61,781 nucleotides of DNA from JBCDCE01 sp039182515 (GCA_039182515.1 JBCDCE010000016.1:1-61781), one strand, 5' to 3'. Positions 23,659-33,043 are shown, numbered from the stretch's first letter. A program made the numbers and translations. Notes: a model not told the origin generated them from the letters alone.

Positions 23659-25378
23659 AATGCGCGCCCTCGCGTTCGATCGCGATGTTGAGCAGCACTT
23701 GCCGTTTTTCAGTTGTGGCAACTTTGATGGCGCGTAAAAGAGCTTCTGAGAGATCGGCGCCATCTTGAACTGTCTCGGTGTAGGCGCGGCTGGCTTCAGC
23801 GGTTTTTGTAAAGTCGGGGCTTGGGCGGAGAGAGGTCAGAGGCACGTCGTTGGACTTTGAGGCTCGCCCGTCTTTGTAGAGCCCTGCCACTGAACGCCGG
23901 ACTGCGCCCCATTCTTCATTGTTCAACACCAAAGTGATCACCGGTAGGCCGAGTGCCTCGCATATCTGATGGCAGGCTGTTGGGTTGGCGAACATATAGC
24001 TGCCGTCCCCCATTGTCGCGAAGATAAGTCGGTCGGGGTCGGCCAGTTGCGCGCCAATGGCAGCGGGGAGACCCCATCCTAGACCGCCGGAATGTGGCTC
24101 TTGAACATAGCTTTGATATTGCTCCAATTGCAGCGGCGGCAATGGGCACCCCAACTCATGGAACACAGTCGCTTTTTGATCTTTGATGGCTTGGCCGAGA
24201 CAATGGGACACCCAATCCTTCGTCATGGGGGATCGGCACCCGAGTTCCGACGCCTTGGCAATCTTGCTGCGCTCAGCCTTTGACGTAGCCGTCACTGCCT
24301 CCTTCCTTGCAGCAATGACTGTTTGGTCTACTCCGTGCAGCTTGGTTTCCGCAATGAGGTCCAAGAGTGTTTGTCCAGTGCCGCCAGAAAGTGTCACATC
24401 TGACCTGAAAGACCGCATGGGCGATGACCTGGCAAAGAGAGGGTCCGGCCCGAGTTGGATGACTTTAGCATCAAGTGATGGTTCAGCTCTGTCCGGCCAC
24501 CAGGGTGCAAGAGCATCAATGACCAACACGACATCAGCTTCGCGAAGCAAATCGTCAGGGAACCATCCGACATGGCAATAGCTGGTCATCGGGATTGAGA
24601 TTTGGTTTGCCCAATAGTGGGAGACGGGTATGGCACGCTCTTCGACAAAGGTCGTCAGAGCATCAAACGCCTCCTGCGATCCAGGCCCGCGTTGCGCGAT
24701 GATCAGGGGGCGTTCCGCTTCCGCCAACAGCTTTGCAGCCTGTTTAAGGGCCTCGCGGCTGGGAGAGGTTTGCACCGGTTGAAGCTTGGATGGCGCGTCC
24801 AAGCCGTCCGGCGGACAGGCTTCGCACAAAACCTCCCGAGGCAGGCTGAGATACACAGGCCCTTTGGGTGTTGAGTTGGCAATAGACCACCCGCGATCTA
24901 GGACCTCCGACACTTGGTCAGGGAACCGAAGCTCGTAGTCCCATTTGCAAGCCTCTCGGACCAACGCGGTCTGGTCGAACATCTCCTGGCCCCAGCCGAT
25001 GGGCACAGTCCTTGCCCCAAACCGACCGCTTTCCGCCACAGGTGTTCTGCCCGACATCACAAACATCGGCACCTGATCGCAGGCTGCGTTGATCAAACCC
25101 GTGGCACCATTGGAGAGCCCAACATTGGTGTGCAGCATCACAGCTTGGGCCTTGCCGGTCATCTGGTAGTAGCCATGCGACATACCAACAGCGACGTGTT
25201 CATGCGGCACAGTGATCGCCTGCGGCAGGTCAACGCCCTTCTCTCGCGCCTCGATCAGTCCTTCAATGATCGGGGGGAAATCAGTGCCTGAATTGGCGAA
25301 GACATAGTCCACGCCCAGTGCTTTGAGCTTTCCAAAGAGCGCGCCGCCAGCCGAAATCGCTATGTTGTTTTCAGTCAA
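23657..25378 (-). CDS. Thiamine-diphosphate-dependent enzyme, benzoylformate decarboxylase / acetolactate synthase-like
   Basis: The 573-residue protein has the three ThDP domains. The N-terminal PYR domain has the catalytic glutamate in ITVPHEHVAVGMSHG. The central domain is present, and the C-terminal PP domain has the ThDP/Mg motif MGDGSYMFANPTACHQICEALGLPVITLVLNN. Such enzymes decarboxylate or ligate 2-oxo acids; the exact substrate cannot be read. The neighbours (ketopantoate-reductase-like enzyme overlapping by eight bases, alpha/beta hydrolase, remnant of an aldehyde dehydrogenase, remnant of a TRAP transporter) suggest a catabolic set in which a 2-oxo acid is decarboxylated to an aldehyde. 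Confidence 0.85.
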   Translation of the reverse strand: MTENNIAISAGGALFGKLKALGVDYVFANSGTDFPPIIEGLIEAREKGVDLPQAITVPHEHVAVGMSHGYYQMTGKAQAVMLHTNVGLSNGATGLINAACDQVPMFVMSGRTPVAESGRFGARTVPIGWGQEMFDQTALVREACKWDYELRFPDQVSEVLDRGWSIANSTPKGPVYLSLPREVLCEACPPDGLDAPSKLQPVQTSPSREALKQAAKLLAEAERPLIIAQRGPGSQEAFDALTTFVEERAIPVSHYWANQISIPMTSYCHVGWFPDDLLREADVVLVIDALAPWWPDRAEPSLDAKVIQLGPDPLFARSSPMRSFRSDVTLSGGTGQTLLDLIAETKLHGVDQTVIAARKEAVTATSKAERSKIAKASELGCRSPMTKDWVSHCLGQAIKDQKATVFHELGCPLPPLQLEQYQSYVQEPHSGGLGWGLPAAIGAQLADPDRLIFATMGDGSYMFANPTACHQICEALGLPVITLVLNNEEWGAVRRSVAGLYKDGRASKSNDVPLTSLRPSPDFTKTAEASRAYTETVQDGADLSEALLRAIKVATTEKRQVLLNIAIEREGAH

Positions 25379-26300
25379 GGATTTGTCCTCCGTTGGTTTG
25401 CGCGGTTTTTTGGCGGATCAAAGCAGCCAGTGCCGTATTCAAAGGTGCGTCCACGCCAAGTGTCATGGCCTGTCGCGCAACCTCGCCGCAAAGACTCTCT
25501 ATTTCAGTGTCACGTCCGGCCTCAATGTCTTGCAGCATAGACGGTTTATGTTCGGTGTGTTGCGCTAGCGCGCGCTCGATTTGAGCTTTTACAGCTTCGT
25601 GTTGGGCACCGATATTCTGGGCATTTGCAAGGGAGATAACCTCTGCAGAAATAGCGTGAAGCAACGGCTTCATTCCTTCGCTGTCAGCCAGCTGTCCGAC
25701 GCGTGCGCCCGTGAGCGCAGCACTGGCATTCATGGCGCAATTGAAGGCCGCCTTTTGCCAAATCATGCGATCGGTTTCGGATGATCGGTCCATTCTGAAA
25801 CCGTCGGTTTCTACCTGTAGCAAATTTGCGACGTCTTGAGCCTTTTCGGTCAGGCCACGAAAGACTGCCGCGCCTTTGCCTTGGGTTGCAACATGACCGG
25901 GAGCAATCATTCTGCCTGGCATCATTGTGCAGCCGTAAAGCACTTGGTCGGCAGCCAAAAACTGGGCGACGCTTTCGGCGTTGCCTATGCCATTTTGCAA
26001 CGTCAAAACAGGGCAGCCGTCCTGTGTAAAGCGTGCCACATCTGAAAGGGCAGACGCCGTGTGGATGGTCTTTGTCAGGAGGATAATCAAATCGGGAGCC
26101 TGCGTCGCATCTTTCGGTTTGAGCGCAGAGAGCTCAATTATTTCGCTCCCTTCCGGGCCATCAAATATGAGACCCTTTGCACCTATCGCGTCTAAGTGTT
26201 CTTGATTGATGTCCCAAAGCTGAACGTCGCAATTGGCACGCGTTAGGAACGCGCCGATAACAGATCCCAACGCGCCAGCGCCAAGAATGGCGATTTTCAA
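25371..26300 (-). CDS. 2-dehydropantoate 2-reductase family protein
   Basis: The protein begins MKIAILGAGALGSVIGAFLTR (NADP-binding Rossmann motif GAGALG) if read from a TTG at 26300 that has an AAAGG SD six bases upstream. An ATG at 26348 would add 16 residues without family counterpart. Further landmarks are the QNGIGN segment and the WQKAAFNCAMNASAALTGARVG catalytic region. ApbA/PanE reductases act in pantothenate synthesis, but catabolic paralogues reduce or oxidise other 2-oxo/2-hydroxy acids. Its overlap with the ThDP enzyme gene argues for the latter here. Confidence 0.85.
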   Translation of the reverse strand: MKIAILGAGALGSVIGAFLTRANCDVQLWDINQEHLDAIGAKGLIFDGPEGSEIIELSALKPKDATQAPDLIILLTKTIHTASALSDVARFTQDGCPVLTLQNGIGNAESVAQFLAADQVLYGCTMMPGRMIAPGHVATQGKGAAVFRGLTEKAQDVANLLQVETDGFRMDRSSETDRMIWQKAAFNCAMNASAALTGARVGQLADSEGMKPLLHAISAEVISLANAQNIGAQHEAVKAQIERALAQHTEHKPSMLQDIEAGRDTEIESLCGEVARQAMTLGVDAPLNTALAALIRQKTAQTNGGQILD

Positions 26301-26415
26301 TCTACGCCTTTCGTCGCTGCTTGCGGGATATTTCGCCGAAATCGTCATCTAGCCCTGTCGCAGGCTGTAGATTGAAAGCACCGTAAAACAAAAGACTTGG
26401 GTGATTTGAACATAT

Positions 26416-27291
26416 TTAGCCTGACATGTGGATGTCGAACCAGCCCATCAGGTCCTCTGGATGTGACCCGATATAATCGTAAGCCGCAAAACGGCTCTTC
26501 TCGATATCCAGAAATTTGAGTTCTTTGGGGACGGTCAGGGCGTCAAAGTACTGTTGAACCATTCCCATCTGGGTCCAGGGGTCGTTCTTATTCTGAACGA
26601 CAAGCGTCGGCACGGTGACCTTTGGTGCATCGTCGATGAAGTTCGGCCTCGCCATATCAAAGCCAAGTCTTTCGTTGCTTACTTTCTCGCCAGCACGGGC
26701 CATGAAGCCGGGCATTCCGAGAGCTTCTATGAAGCAGGTGTAAAGGAGTGGTTGCACCGCGATCATGGCCTTGATGTTGGTCCGCTCGGCCAGCCCATGT
26801 TCCTGCCCATAAGTGTAGGTCGTAGAAGCTGCGCCCATGCAGATGCTGAGCAGTCCGATAGCGGCATCAGGCAGTCGGGCTGAGGCGAAGTCCACAGCAG
26901 CTATGACATCCTTTGCCTCTTCAGGACCCCAACTGACCCACGGAGTTGGCCCCAGGTCGCTTTCGCCATGGCCACGCAAGTCATACATCATGACCGAATA
27001 CCCTTTGCTTACGAGATACTTGGCCTGCCGAAGAAACTGGATGTCTTCCTTCCATGGTTTGATTGGCCCCTTGCCTTTGGGCGACCAACCACCACGATTG
27101 CACTGAACTCCGAAGTGGCTTTGAACAATGATGCGATCTTCGCCACCCTTAATGAGCCAGCCTCGCAACGTGGTACCGTCCGACGCTTTGAACTCGACAT
27201 CTTCATAGTCGAGGCCATGCGCCTCAGGTGTGTCGAACAGAGGTGACTGAAATGGCTTTACCATCATATTTGAAATCATGTTGCCAAACAT
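26416..27291 (-). CDS. Alpha/beta hydrolase with apparent cysteine nucleophile
   Basis: The 291-residue alpha/beta hydrolase has the strand-turn YDLRGHGESDLGP (about 103-115). At the nucleophile elbow GLLSICMGAAS the central residue is Cys151, in place of the usual Ser of GxSxG. Cys at this point is found in dienelactone hydrolases. Asp in NKNDPW and His in the C-terminal region could complete the triad. There is no signal peptide. SD GGGAGAG precedes the ATG at 27291. It is 68 bp upstream of the reductase gene and could belong to the same operon. The substrate is unknown, perhaps an ester or lactone. Confidence 0.8.
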   Translation of the reverse strand: MFGNMISNMMVKPFQSPLFDTPEAHGLDYEDVEFKASDGTTLRGWLIKGGEDRIIVQSHFGVQCNRGGWSPKGKGPIKPWKEDIQFLRQAKYLVSKGYSVMMYDLRGHGESDLGPTPWVSWGPEEAKDVIAAVDFASARLPDAAIGLLSICMGAASTTYTYGQEHGLAERTNIKAMIAVQPLLYTCFIEALGMPGFMARAGEKVSNERLGFDMARPNFIDDAPKVTVPTLVVQNKNDPWTQMGMVQQYFDALTVPKELKFLDIEKSRFAAYDYIGSHPEDLMGWFDIHMSG

Positions 27292-27305
27292 GGGTTGCTC
27301 TCCCT

Positions 27306-27836
27306 TCAGATCGGGTAATTCTGGTTTGGGTCTTCGATGGTGATCCAGCGAAGCTCCGTGAATTCATCAATTGAAGCGGTGCCGCCGAAACGCCCGTAGC
27401 CGCTGGCTTTCGTGCCGCCGAACGGCATTTGGGCTTCATCCCCGACCGTGGGTCCATTGATGTGGGCGATACCTGTTTGGAGACGTTTTGCGACGGCAAG
27501 TCCCCGTTGCGTATCTTGGGTGAAGACGGCGCTTGTCAGCCCGTACTCAGTGTCATTGGCGATCTCTACGGCGTGGTCTTCATCCCGTGCTCTCACAACG
27601 GTGGTGATCGGACCGAAGGTCTCTGTACTGTAGATGGTCATTTCTGGCGTAACGCCGGAGACGACCAAGGCTGGCATCATCGTTCCAGCCTCAGGCAGTC
27701 CGCCGCCATACGTCTCAGCGCTTTTAGAGACCGCGTCGGTGACCAACCTGGAAACGTGATCAACAGTGTCCCTATCAGCCACAGAGGCCAAGCTGCTCTT
27801 CTCCTCAGGTGCTCCAACCGTCAAGCTTTCGACTTT
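27306..27836 (-). pseudogene. Aldehyde dehydrogenase, C-terminal remnant
   Basis: The readable part (about 175 codons) matches only the C-terminal third of an aldehyde dehydrogenase of the vanillin/benzaldehyde dehydrogenase type: MTIYSTETFGPITTVVRARDEDHAVEIANDTEYGLTSAVFTQD, NGPTVGDEAQMPFGGTKASGYGRFGG. The NAD-binding domain and the catalytic cysteine region are absent. Homology can be followed upstream to about 27836 (KKVESLTVGAP) and then stops at a joint with a plus-strand gene fragment. The fragment cannot be catalytic. A full-length ancestor would fit behind the ThDP decarboxylase-like enzyme as the aldehyde-oxidising step. Confidence 0.85.
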
Positions 27837-27850
27837 CTTCAGGGTGGTCG

Positions 27851-28243
27851 ATGCCCAAAGACGTTTTCGAGGCCGAAGCCTTGCAAAAATACGTAAAAGC
27901 TCCTGGTTCCGACGTCGTTGTGATCCCTGTTTCGGAAGCAGTTCAAAACGAAGGCGTGACGGTTGTATCCGAAGACGACATGTTCCGCGGTGTGGCTTCT
28001 GAGGGGGGTGAGGTTGTTCGCAAAGACATGGACGAAGAGCTTGCCCACCAACTCACGAAGGCCTTCCGCGACAACATTGACCTCTACAAGACCAAGTCGC
28101 CCTTCATGGCAAATGCAGCTCTGTGCGAGCTTGAAGATCTGGCCACAACGGGCATGTGCGGTGCCAGCCCGCTGAAATACCATCCAGGTGCCGTTCGCGC
28201 CTGAGAGGAAGCAGGCTTCGCAGCTCCAGACTGCGCGAAATAA
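27851..28243 (+). pseudogene. TAXI-family TRAP solute-binding protein, C-terminal remnant
   Basis: The frame from MPKDVFEAEALQKY at 27851 matches the C-terminal part of a TAXI-type periplasmic binding protein (VVIPVSEAVQNEGVTVVSEDDMFRGVA...ANAALCELEDLATTGMCGASPLKYHPGAVRA). The signal peptide and N-terminal lobe are missing. An in-frame TGA at 28202 is followed in the same frame by EEAGFAAPDCAK and a TAA at 28241. The family reads AVRAWEEAG here, so the TGA is most simply a TGG-to-TGA nonsense mutation. The gene is therefore broken at both ends. Confidence 0.85.
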
Positions 28244-28315
28244 GAAACTTTAAGGCAGGATTCACTTTAGCGCTCTGCCTTTTCTAACGCATTATTGACC
28301 TGAGACCCTAAACCA

Positions 28316-30197
28316 ATCAGCGACTCGCCTAATCAGCCCCAGAGCCGTCTTTCATCTGGACCACTGTACTGGCTTGCTATTGTGCTCGTGGTAATAGGCC
28401 TTTCAAACGCTATTCCTGGTTTGCCAGGGCTTGATAACGCCGTAAAAGATTGGACAGGCATTCCAGATTTTCGGATCCGCAAGTTTTCCACCGAGGACTT
28501 CTTCGCGCTGGCATTTGCAGTGATGATGCTCATCGTTGTTTTAAAACACTCGATCGCACGCCATTGGCGCCGCGCAGGAGGGTGGCGATATGCGCTTGGT
28601 GTTTTCCTTGACACGGCGCTTGTGGTGGCCGGGTTGGGGATAGCGCTGACTTACATCATAGAAATTGAAGCGATTTGCTTGATTGACCAAATCACTTGAA
28701 CGCGCGCGTAGCTCATTGCAAAAGCGCTCGAAGCTGAAAAAGAGGTGGCCGAGCTTTATGGACTTCCCGCACCCACATCGGTGGATGATCCACGCTGTGT
28801 GGGCAACACGGGAGTCTGACTCGTCGCAATCGTTGGCGCAGCTCTGCTCATCTTTCTGCCTCACAGTGTCAAAGTTTGGGGGTTTCCGCTGGTAGCCGCT
28901 GCCTCCTCTGGAGGCGCCATTATGCCGCCTGTCATGGGCGTTGCTGCCTTCGTTCTCGCAGCCCTTACGGGCGTTGGATATTCATATGTGATCGTTGCAG
29001 CAGCGCTTCCAGCAGCCAGGTATTTTTTTTTGCTTGTTCTTTTCCATTGTCTTTCAGGCCCGAAAACAGAATATCACCGCTATCGGTGAGCTGACCCCAG
29101 AGATGCAGCTCAATCGACAGGACATCCTTAACCTGTTGATGATCTTTGGGCCGATCCTGATGATCCCCTTCTTTCTGCTAACCATAAAAGATGCTGTTGG
29201 CTGTGGCCTTTTCGGTTGGCTGCTTGGCGGTCAACGCATCTTTACCGACGACGATTGCCGCGCAGAAAACCTGCCTTGGGCCCTTCAGACCCTGCGCAAC
29301 TCTGCTGTTGACGCAGGCATTGCGGGTTGGTGAGCGGTTATGCTTCTTATGGGTCTGCTGTTTCTTGATCCAGAGATGCACGCAAAGCCACGTATACAGC
29401 TCGATGCTTTGTCGAATGCAGGTGTGTTAATCTCGACGCTCTATTTGATGTTTCTTGTGGTCTAGATCATTGATTTTTGCCTGCAATTCACCGGTCTCCC
29501 GATCTTTATCTCACTAGATGATTTAGGTTGGCTCAAGGGCCTACAACTGGGAACAGGCGGGCCCGTGCTCTTCCAGTTCGTTGCTTTGTCCCTCACGATG
29601 TGTCTTGCGATCCTGCTGCGGATGCCTGCTTATGTGAACGTGGCGCTTTTGATGGGCCCTGTGCCTGCGGGAGTTGGTTTGTCGGTCTTCACAGCCCATA
29701 TGCTCATCTTTTATTTTGCGGTCTCCTCAGACATCACACCGCCTGTGGCACTTGCAGCCTTTGCTGCTGCCTCGATCACCAAACAAGATCCCATGGCAAC
29801 GGGTTTCGCCGCTGTGCGAATAGGGGTCGTCATGTTCGTGATCCCCTTCGTGTTTGCGATGTACCAACAGAGTCTGAGCATCGAACAGGCTGCTCTCGAC
29901 CCAGCCGCTACAACTGAAAAAGTCTACCTTCCTGGCCATGACGGCACGCTGAATGTACCTAAGCTTCTTTGAATTCTTGCGCGCTTCCTTGTTGCACTCT
30001 ACCTTCTCACCAGCGTGTTAGCCCGCTTCGACAGCCAGCCTTTGGCGGGTTGGGTGTTAGTCCTTCGTCTGGTCTGCGCTGGGGCGATTATGACAAGCGC
30101 GACTTTGGTCTATAGCGGGGCACTGTTGGGAGCTAAGATATTGATTGTTCTGCATCGCACCGGGAGCCAAAACCCTATCGCAAGACCTGTAGAATAA
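28316..30197 (+). pseudogene. Fused TRAP transporter permease (TAXI type), decayed
   Basis: Pieces of a DctQM-fused permease follow each other in order. The head reads SRLSSGPLYWLAIVLVVIGL, but its expected start codon reads ATC (28316). After a stop at 28697 the family text resumes in other frames (KALEAEKEVAELYGLPAP, then LVAAASSGGAIMPPVMG, then ITAIGELTPEMQL). A stop TAG lies at about 29463. The C-terminal part FQFVALSLTM...AHMLIFYFAVSSDITPPVALAAFAAASITKQDP ends at a TGA at 29970, and the tail continues in the same frame to 30197. The span of about 630 codons is shorter than the intact family (roughly 850), so an internal deletion is likely. Confidence 0.88.
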
Positions 30198-30904
30198 TGG
30201 CAACCTTTGTCCTTGTGCATGGTGCCTGGCATGGAGGTTGGTGTTGGGCCAAGCTTGAAAGTGCGATGCGAAAGCGCGGTCATGAAACCCATGCGCCAAC
30301 ACTGACGGGGCTTGGAGAACGCAGCCATTTGTTGGGCAAAGACATTACTCCGGACGATCATGTGACTGACATCGTGAACACGCTTCGATGGCGCGACCTG
30401 TCAGACGTTTTCCTCGTGGGCCATTCCTATGGCGGCATGGTGATTTCAGGAGTCGCAGGCCGCGTGCCGGAACGGATTGTAGGACTTGTTTATTTGGATG
30501 CCTTCGTCCCCGAGCAATCTGGCTTCTCGCTCTTCGCACAAGCAAACCCGGAACGCATGAAGACATTCCAGCGCCAGATTGATGCCGGTGCTGAGGGGCT
30601 GGAGCCAGATAACTTTGATGCTTGGACCAATGATCCAAAGACGAAAGCTTGGCTCAAAAACATGTGCACGCCACATCCCACGGGCTGTTTCTCCAACGGC
30701 GTTACCTTGACCGGACGCGAAAAAGAAATCACACAAAAGCTCTACATCCATTGTGCTCGCAACACGCCGTCACCCTTCGTTTCCGAGTACCAAAAAGTCA
30801 AAAGCCGCTCGGATTGGGAAACGGCAGAAATAGCCACAAAGCACAACGCCATGGGCGAAGACCCAGAAAGCCTTGCCGCTTTGCTTGACAAGTTTGTTGT
30901 ATGA
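30197..30904 (+). CDS. Alpha/beta hydrolase, esterase / hydroxynitrile lyase-like
   Basis: The 235-residue protein starts MATFVLVHGAWHGGWCW, the oxyanion HG motif of this subfamily. The nucleophile elbow is VGHSYGGMV (Ser77), and the catalytic histidine lies in KHNAMGEDPE (about 216). This is the salicylate-esterase / hydroxynitrile-lyase branch, which cleaves small methyl esters or related compounds. The start ATG overlaps the TAA of the TRAP pseudogene by one base, and its own stop overlaps the sulfatase start by four bases (ATGA). The gene therefore seems to be a surviving member of the transporter operon. The active-site residues are intact. Confidence 0.85.
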   Translation: MATFVLVHGAWHGGWCWAKLESAMRKRGHETHAPTLTGLGERSHLLGKDITPDDHVTDIVNTLRWRDLSDVFLVGHSYGGMVISGVAGRVPERIVGLVYLDAFVPEQSGFSLFAQANPERMKTFQRQIDAGAEGLEPDNFDAWTNDPKTKAWLKNMCTPHPTGCFSNGVTLTGREKEITQKLYIHCARNTPSPFVSEYQKVKSRSDWETAEIATKHNAMGEDPESLAALLDKFVV

Positions 30905-32457
30905 AGGACCGCCCCAACTTTTTGATTTTCGTCGTCGACCAGATGCGTGCTGATTGGCTGGGATGCACAGGCCATAAGGTGGTCAAAACACCTAATATTG
31001 ATGCCATAGCCGCGAAGGGCACGATTTTCAGTGACTTCCACGTGGCGCTGCCTGTCTGCATGCCAAATCGCGCCTCTATGATGACGGGTCGAATGCCGTC
31101 TCTTCACGGCGTACGGTACAATGGCTTGCCACTTTCAAGGCGCGCGAACACCTTCGTCGATGTTTTGGCGAAGGCCGGATATGACACTGCGATGATTGGC
31201 AAAAGCCATTTTCAGCCCTTTACGGACCAAGCCCCGCTCCAAGCGCCTGATCACACGGAAAGGCTCATTGCAGAGGCGTGGGAGCCCGACGGGCAGAGCT
31301 ACACTCAAGAAGAGCCTGAGACATACGCGGGCGAGACAGAGACACCCTTTGAGGGGTCTTACTACGGTTTCAAACATGTTCAGATGGTCACTGGCCACGG
31401 GCACCGCTGTGGCGGGCACTATGCACAATGGTTCCGCCGCAAGCATCCTGACTGGAAAGAGCTTCACGATCCAGCCAACGAACGGCCGCATAGCTATACA
31501 TGCCCACAGGCTTTTCGCACGCCAGTACCAGAAAGCTCCTATCCAACCGCCTGGATCGCAGACAAAGCGGTAGACTATCTTCGCGAAAGGGATGAGACGC
31601 CCTTTTGCGCAATGGTCTCATTCCCAGATCCCCACCATCCGTTCAATCCGCCTGGACGCTACTGGGATATGTACGATCCAGAGGATTTCGACATTAGCCT
31701 TCCTTTTGAAGGGCATCAAAATCCGCCACCGCCGTTGGTACATGCGCGTTACGAATGGGAGCAGGGTAAGACGCCTCCAATCCCTCAGATTGGATTTTTT
31801 GCGGGTGATCGTGAGATTAAAGAAGCCATGGCTCTCACCGCCGGAATGGTCACGATGATTGATGATCAAGTGGATCGCGTCGTCGAGGCTCTGAAAGCCA
31901 GCGGCAAGTCTGATAATACGGTCATTATTTTCACGTCAGATCACGGCGACTACCTGGGCGCTTTCAATCTTTTGCTCAAGGGGCCTTTACAGCACCACTC
32001 CATCACACGTGTTCCGTTCATTTGGTCGGATTGCGAGGGAGCTCAAACCGCAAACACTGATGCCTTGGCCTCAACGATTGATCTGTCCGCATCCGTTCTC
32101 GATCGCGCGGGCCTGGAGCCTTATTGGGGCATGCAAGGAAAAAGTCTCCTTAACGCAATTCAGGATGGCACTGGCCCACGTGATGCGCTGCTCATAGAGC
32201 ATAATGATGGGGGTCCAAGGATGGGGCTAAAACAGCCCGCGCGGGTTCGAACACTGCGCACTGCCAAGTGGCGACTTTCGCTCTATGCCAACGAGAACTG
32301 GGGCGAACTCTACGACCTATCCGCCGATCCAAATGAAACCAAAAACTTGTGGGAGGATACTTCCGCGTCCGGTGTAAAGAGCGATTTGGCGCTTCAATTG
32401 GCAGAGGAATTGGCCAAGCAAATGGATGAAAGCCCGAGGTCAAACCGCCTCGCTTGA
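30901..32457 (+). CDS. Sulfatase-family hydrolase
   Basis: The 518-residue protein belongs to the alkaline-phosphatase-like sulfatase superfamily. The formylglycine signature is CMPNRASMMTGR (Cys53-x-Pro55-x-Arg57), so Cys53 should be converted to formylglycine. Metal ligands are Asp13 in FVVDQMRAD and TSDHGDYLG. The DQMRAD version and the absence of a signal peptide resemble cytoplasmic phosphonate monoester hydrolase / choline-sulfatase-like members. It is translationally coupled to the alpha/beta hydrolase. A terminator at 32591-32634 closes the unit. Likely role: removing sulfate or phosphonate ester from an imported compound. Confidence 0.88.
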   Translation: MKDRPNFLIFVVDQMRADWLGCTGHKVVKTPNIDAIAAKGTIFSDFHVALPVCMPNRASMMTGRMPSLHGVRYNGLPLSRRANTFVDVLAKAGYDTAMIGKSHFQPFTDQAPLQAPDHTERLIAEAWEPDGQSYTQEEPETYAGETETPFEGSYYGFKHVQMVTGHGHRCGGHYAQWFRRKHPDWKELHDPANERPHSYTCPQAFRTPVPESSYPTAWIADKAVDYLRERDETPFCAMVSFPDPHHPFNPPGRYWDMYDPEDFDISLPFEGHQNPPPPLVHARYEWEQGKTPPIPQIGFFAGDREIKEAMALTAGMVTMIDDQVDRVVEALKASGKSDNTVIIFTSDHGDYLGAFNLLLKGPLQHHSITRVPFIWSDCEGAQTANTDALASTIDLSASVLDRAGLEPYWGMQGKSLLNAIQDGTGPRDALLIEHNDGGPRMGLKQPARVRTLRTAKWRLSLYANENWGELYDLSADPNETKNLWEDTSASGVKSDLALQLAEELAKQMDESPRSNRLA

Positions 32458-32590
32458 ACCGATCTATTACCAGCTTAAAGACGTTATTTGCTCCGAAAAC
32501 TTCCCTTTACGCGCGCATCTGGAATGAGGGACTGGCACTCCTCACCATCTCTGTATCGCATTCCGGAAGCATAGAGGAGAAAAGGAGGAT

Positions 32591-32634
32591 CCGCCCTGGG
32601 GATATTTCCTCCCAGGACGGCTGTTAGGTTTTTG
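32591..32634 (+). terminator. Terminator after the sulfatase gene
   Basis: CCGCCCTGGG (32591-32600) pairs with CCCAGGACGG (32611-32620), nine of ten positions, with a 10-base loop. A T-rich stretch (GTTAGGTTTTT) follows on the plus strand. It lies between the convergent sulfatase and thioredoxin-like genes. Nothing else is recognisable in 32458-32647. Confidence 0.7.
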
Positions 32635-32647
32635 TAAAGCTGAAGTC

Positions 32648-33043
32648 TTAGCTCAGCCCTTTATCCATGAGCTTACGGATATCGCGTGTGCTGGTGCCTG
32701 CAACAATGCGGCCAAGTTCTTCATTCCCGCGTAGCACCAAGAGTGTAGAGCGGCGGGGGATGTTTCGGGACGTGGTCACGTCGTCATTTTTGTAGTCATC
32801 CCAATCCACAAGAACAAAGGTCATGGCCGCATCATAGGCTGGATTATCGGCGCGCAGGGCATTGATCTTGCGCTCTTGGGCTTTGCAGGTGCTGCACCAT
32901 TCCGCGCCGTAGTCGACAAAGACGGTTTTGCCTTCGGCCAAGAGCGAATTGATCAAGCCCGGTTTGTACTCCAGCGTTTCCGCTTGGGCTGTGATGGGCA
33001 GCGCCAATAGGGCAACTGCGGCAAGGAATGTGCGTCTAAGCAT
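32648..33043 (-). CDS. Periplasmic thioredoxin-fold protein
   Basis: The 131-residue protein has a signal peptide (cleavage near AQA at 19-21) and a thioredoxin-like domain with the redox motif WCSTC (Cys50, Cys53), followed by a cis-Pro-like RNIPRRSTLLV. It resembles the C-terminal domain of DsbD as a separate protein. An AGGAGA SD precedes the ATG at 33043. It lies 22 bp behind the CcdA gene, so the pair should work together: CcdA carries electrons from cytoplasmic thioredoxin across the membrane and this protein hands them to periplasmic targets. Confidence 0.9.
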   Translation of the reverse strand: MLRRTFLAAVALLALPITAQAETLEYKPGLINSLLAEGKTVFVDYGAEWCSTCKAQERKINALRADNPAYDAAMTFVLVDWDDYKNDDVTTSRNIPRRSTLLVLRGNEELGRIVAGTSTRDIRKLMDKGLS

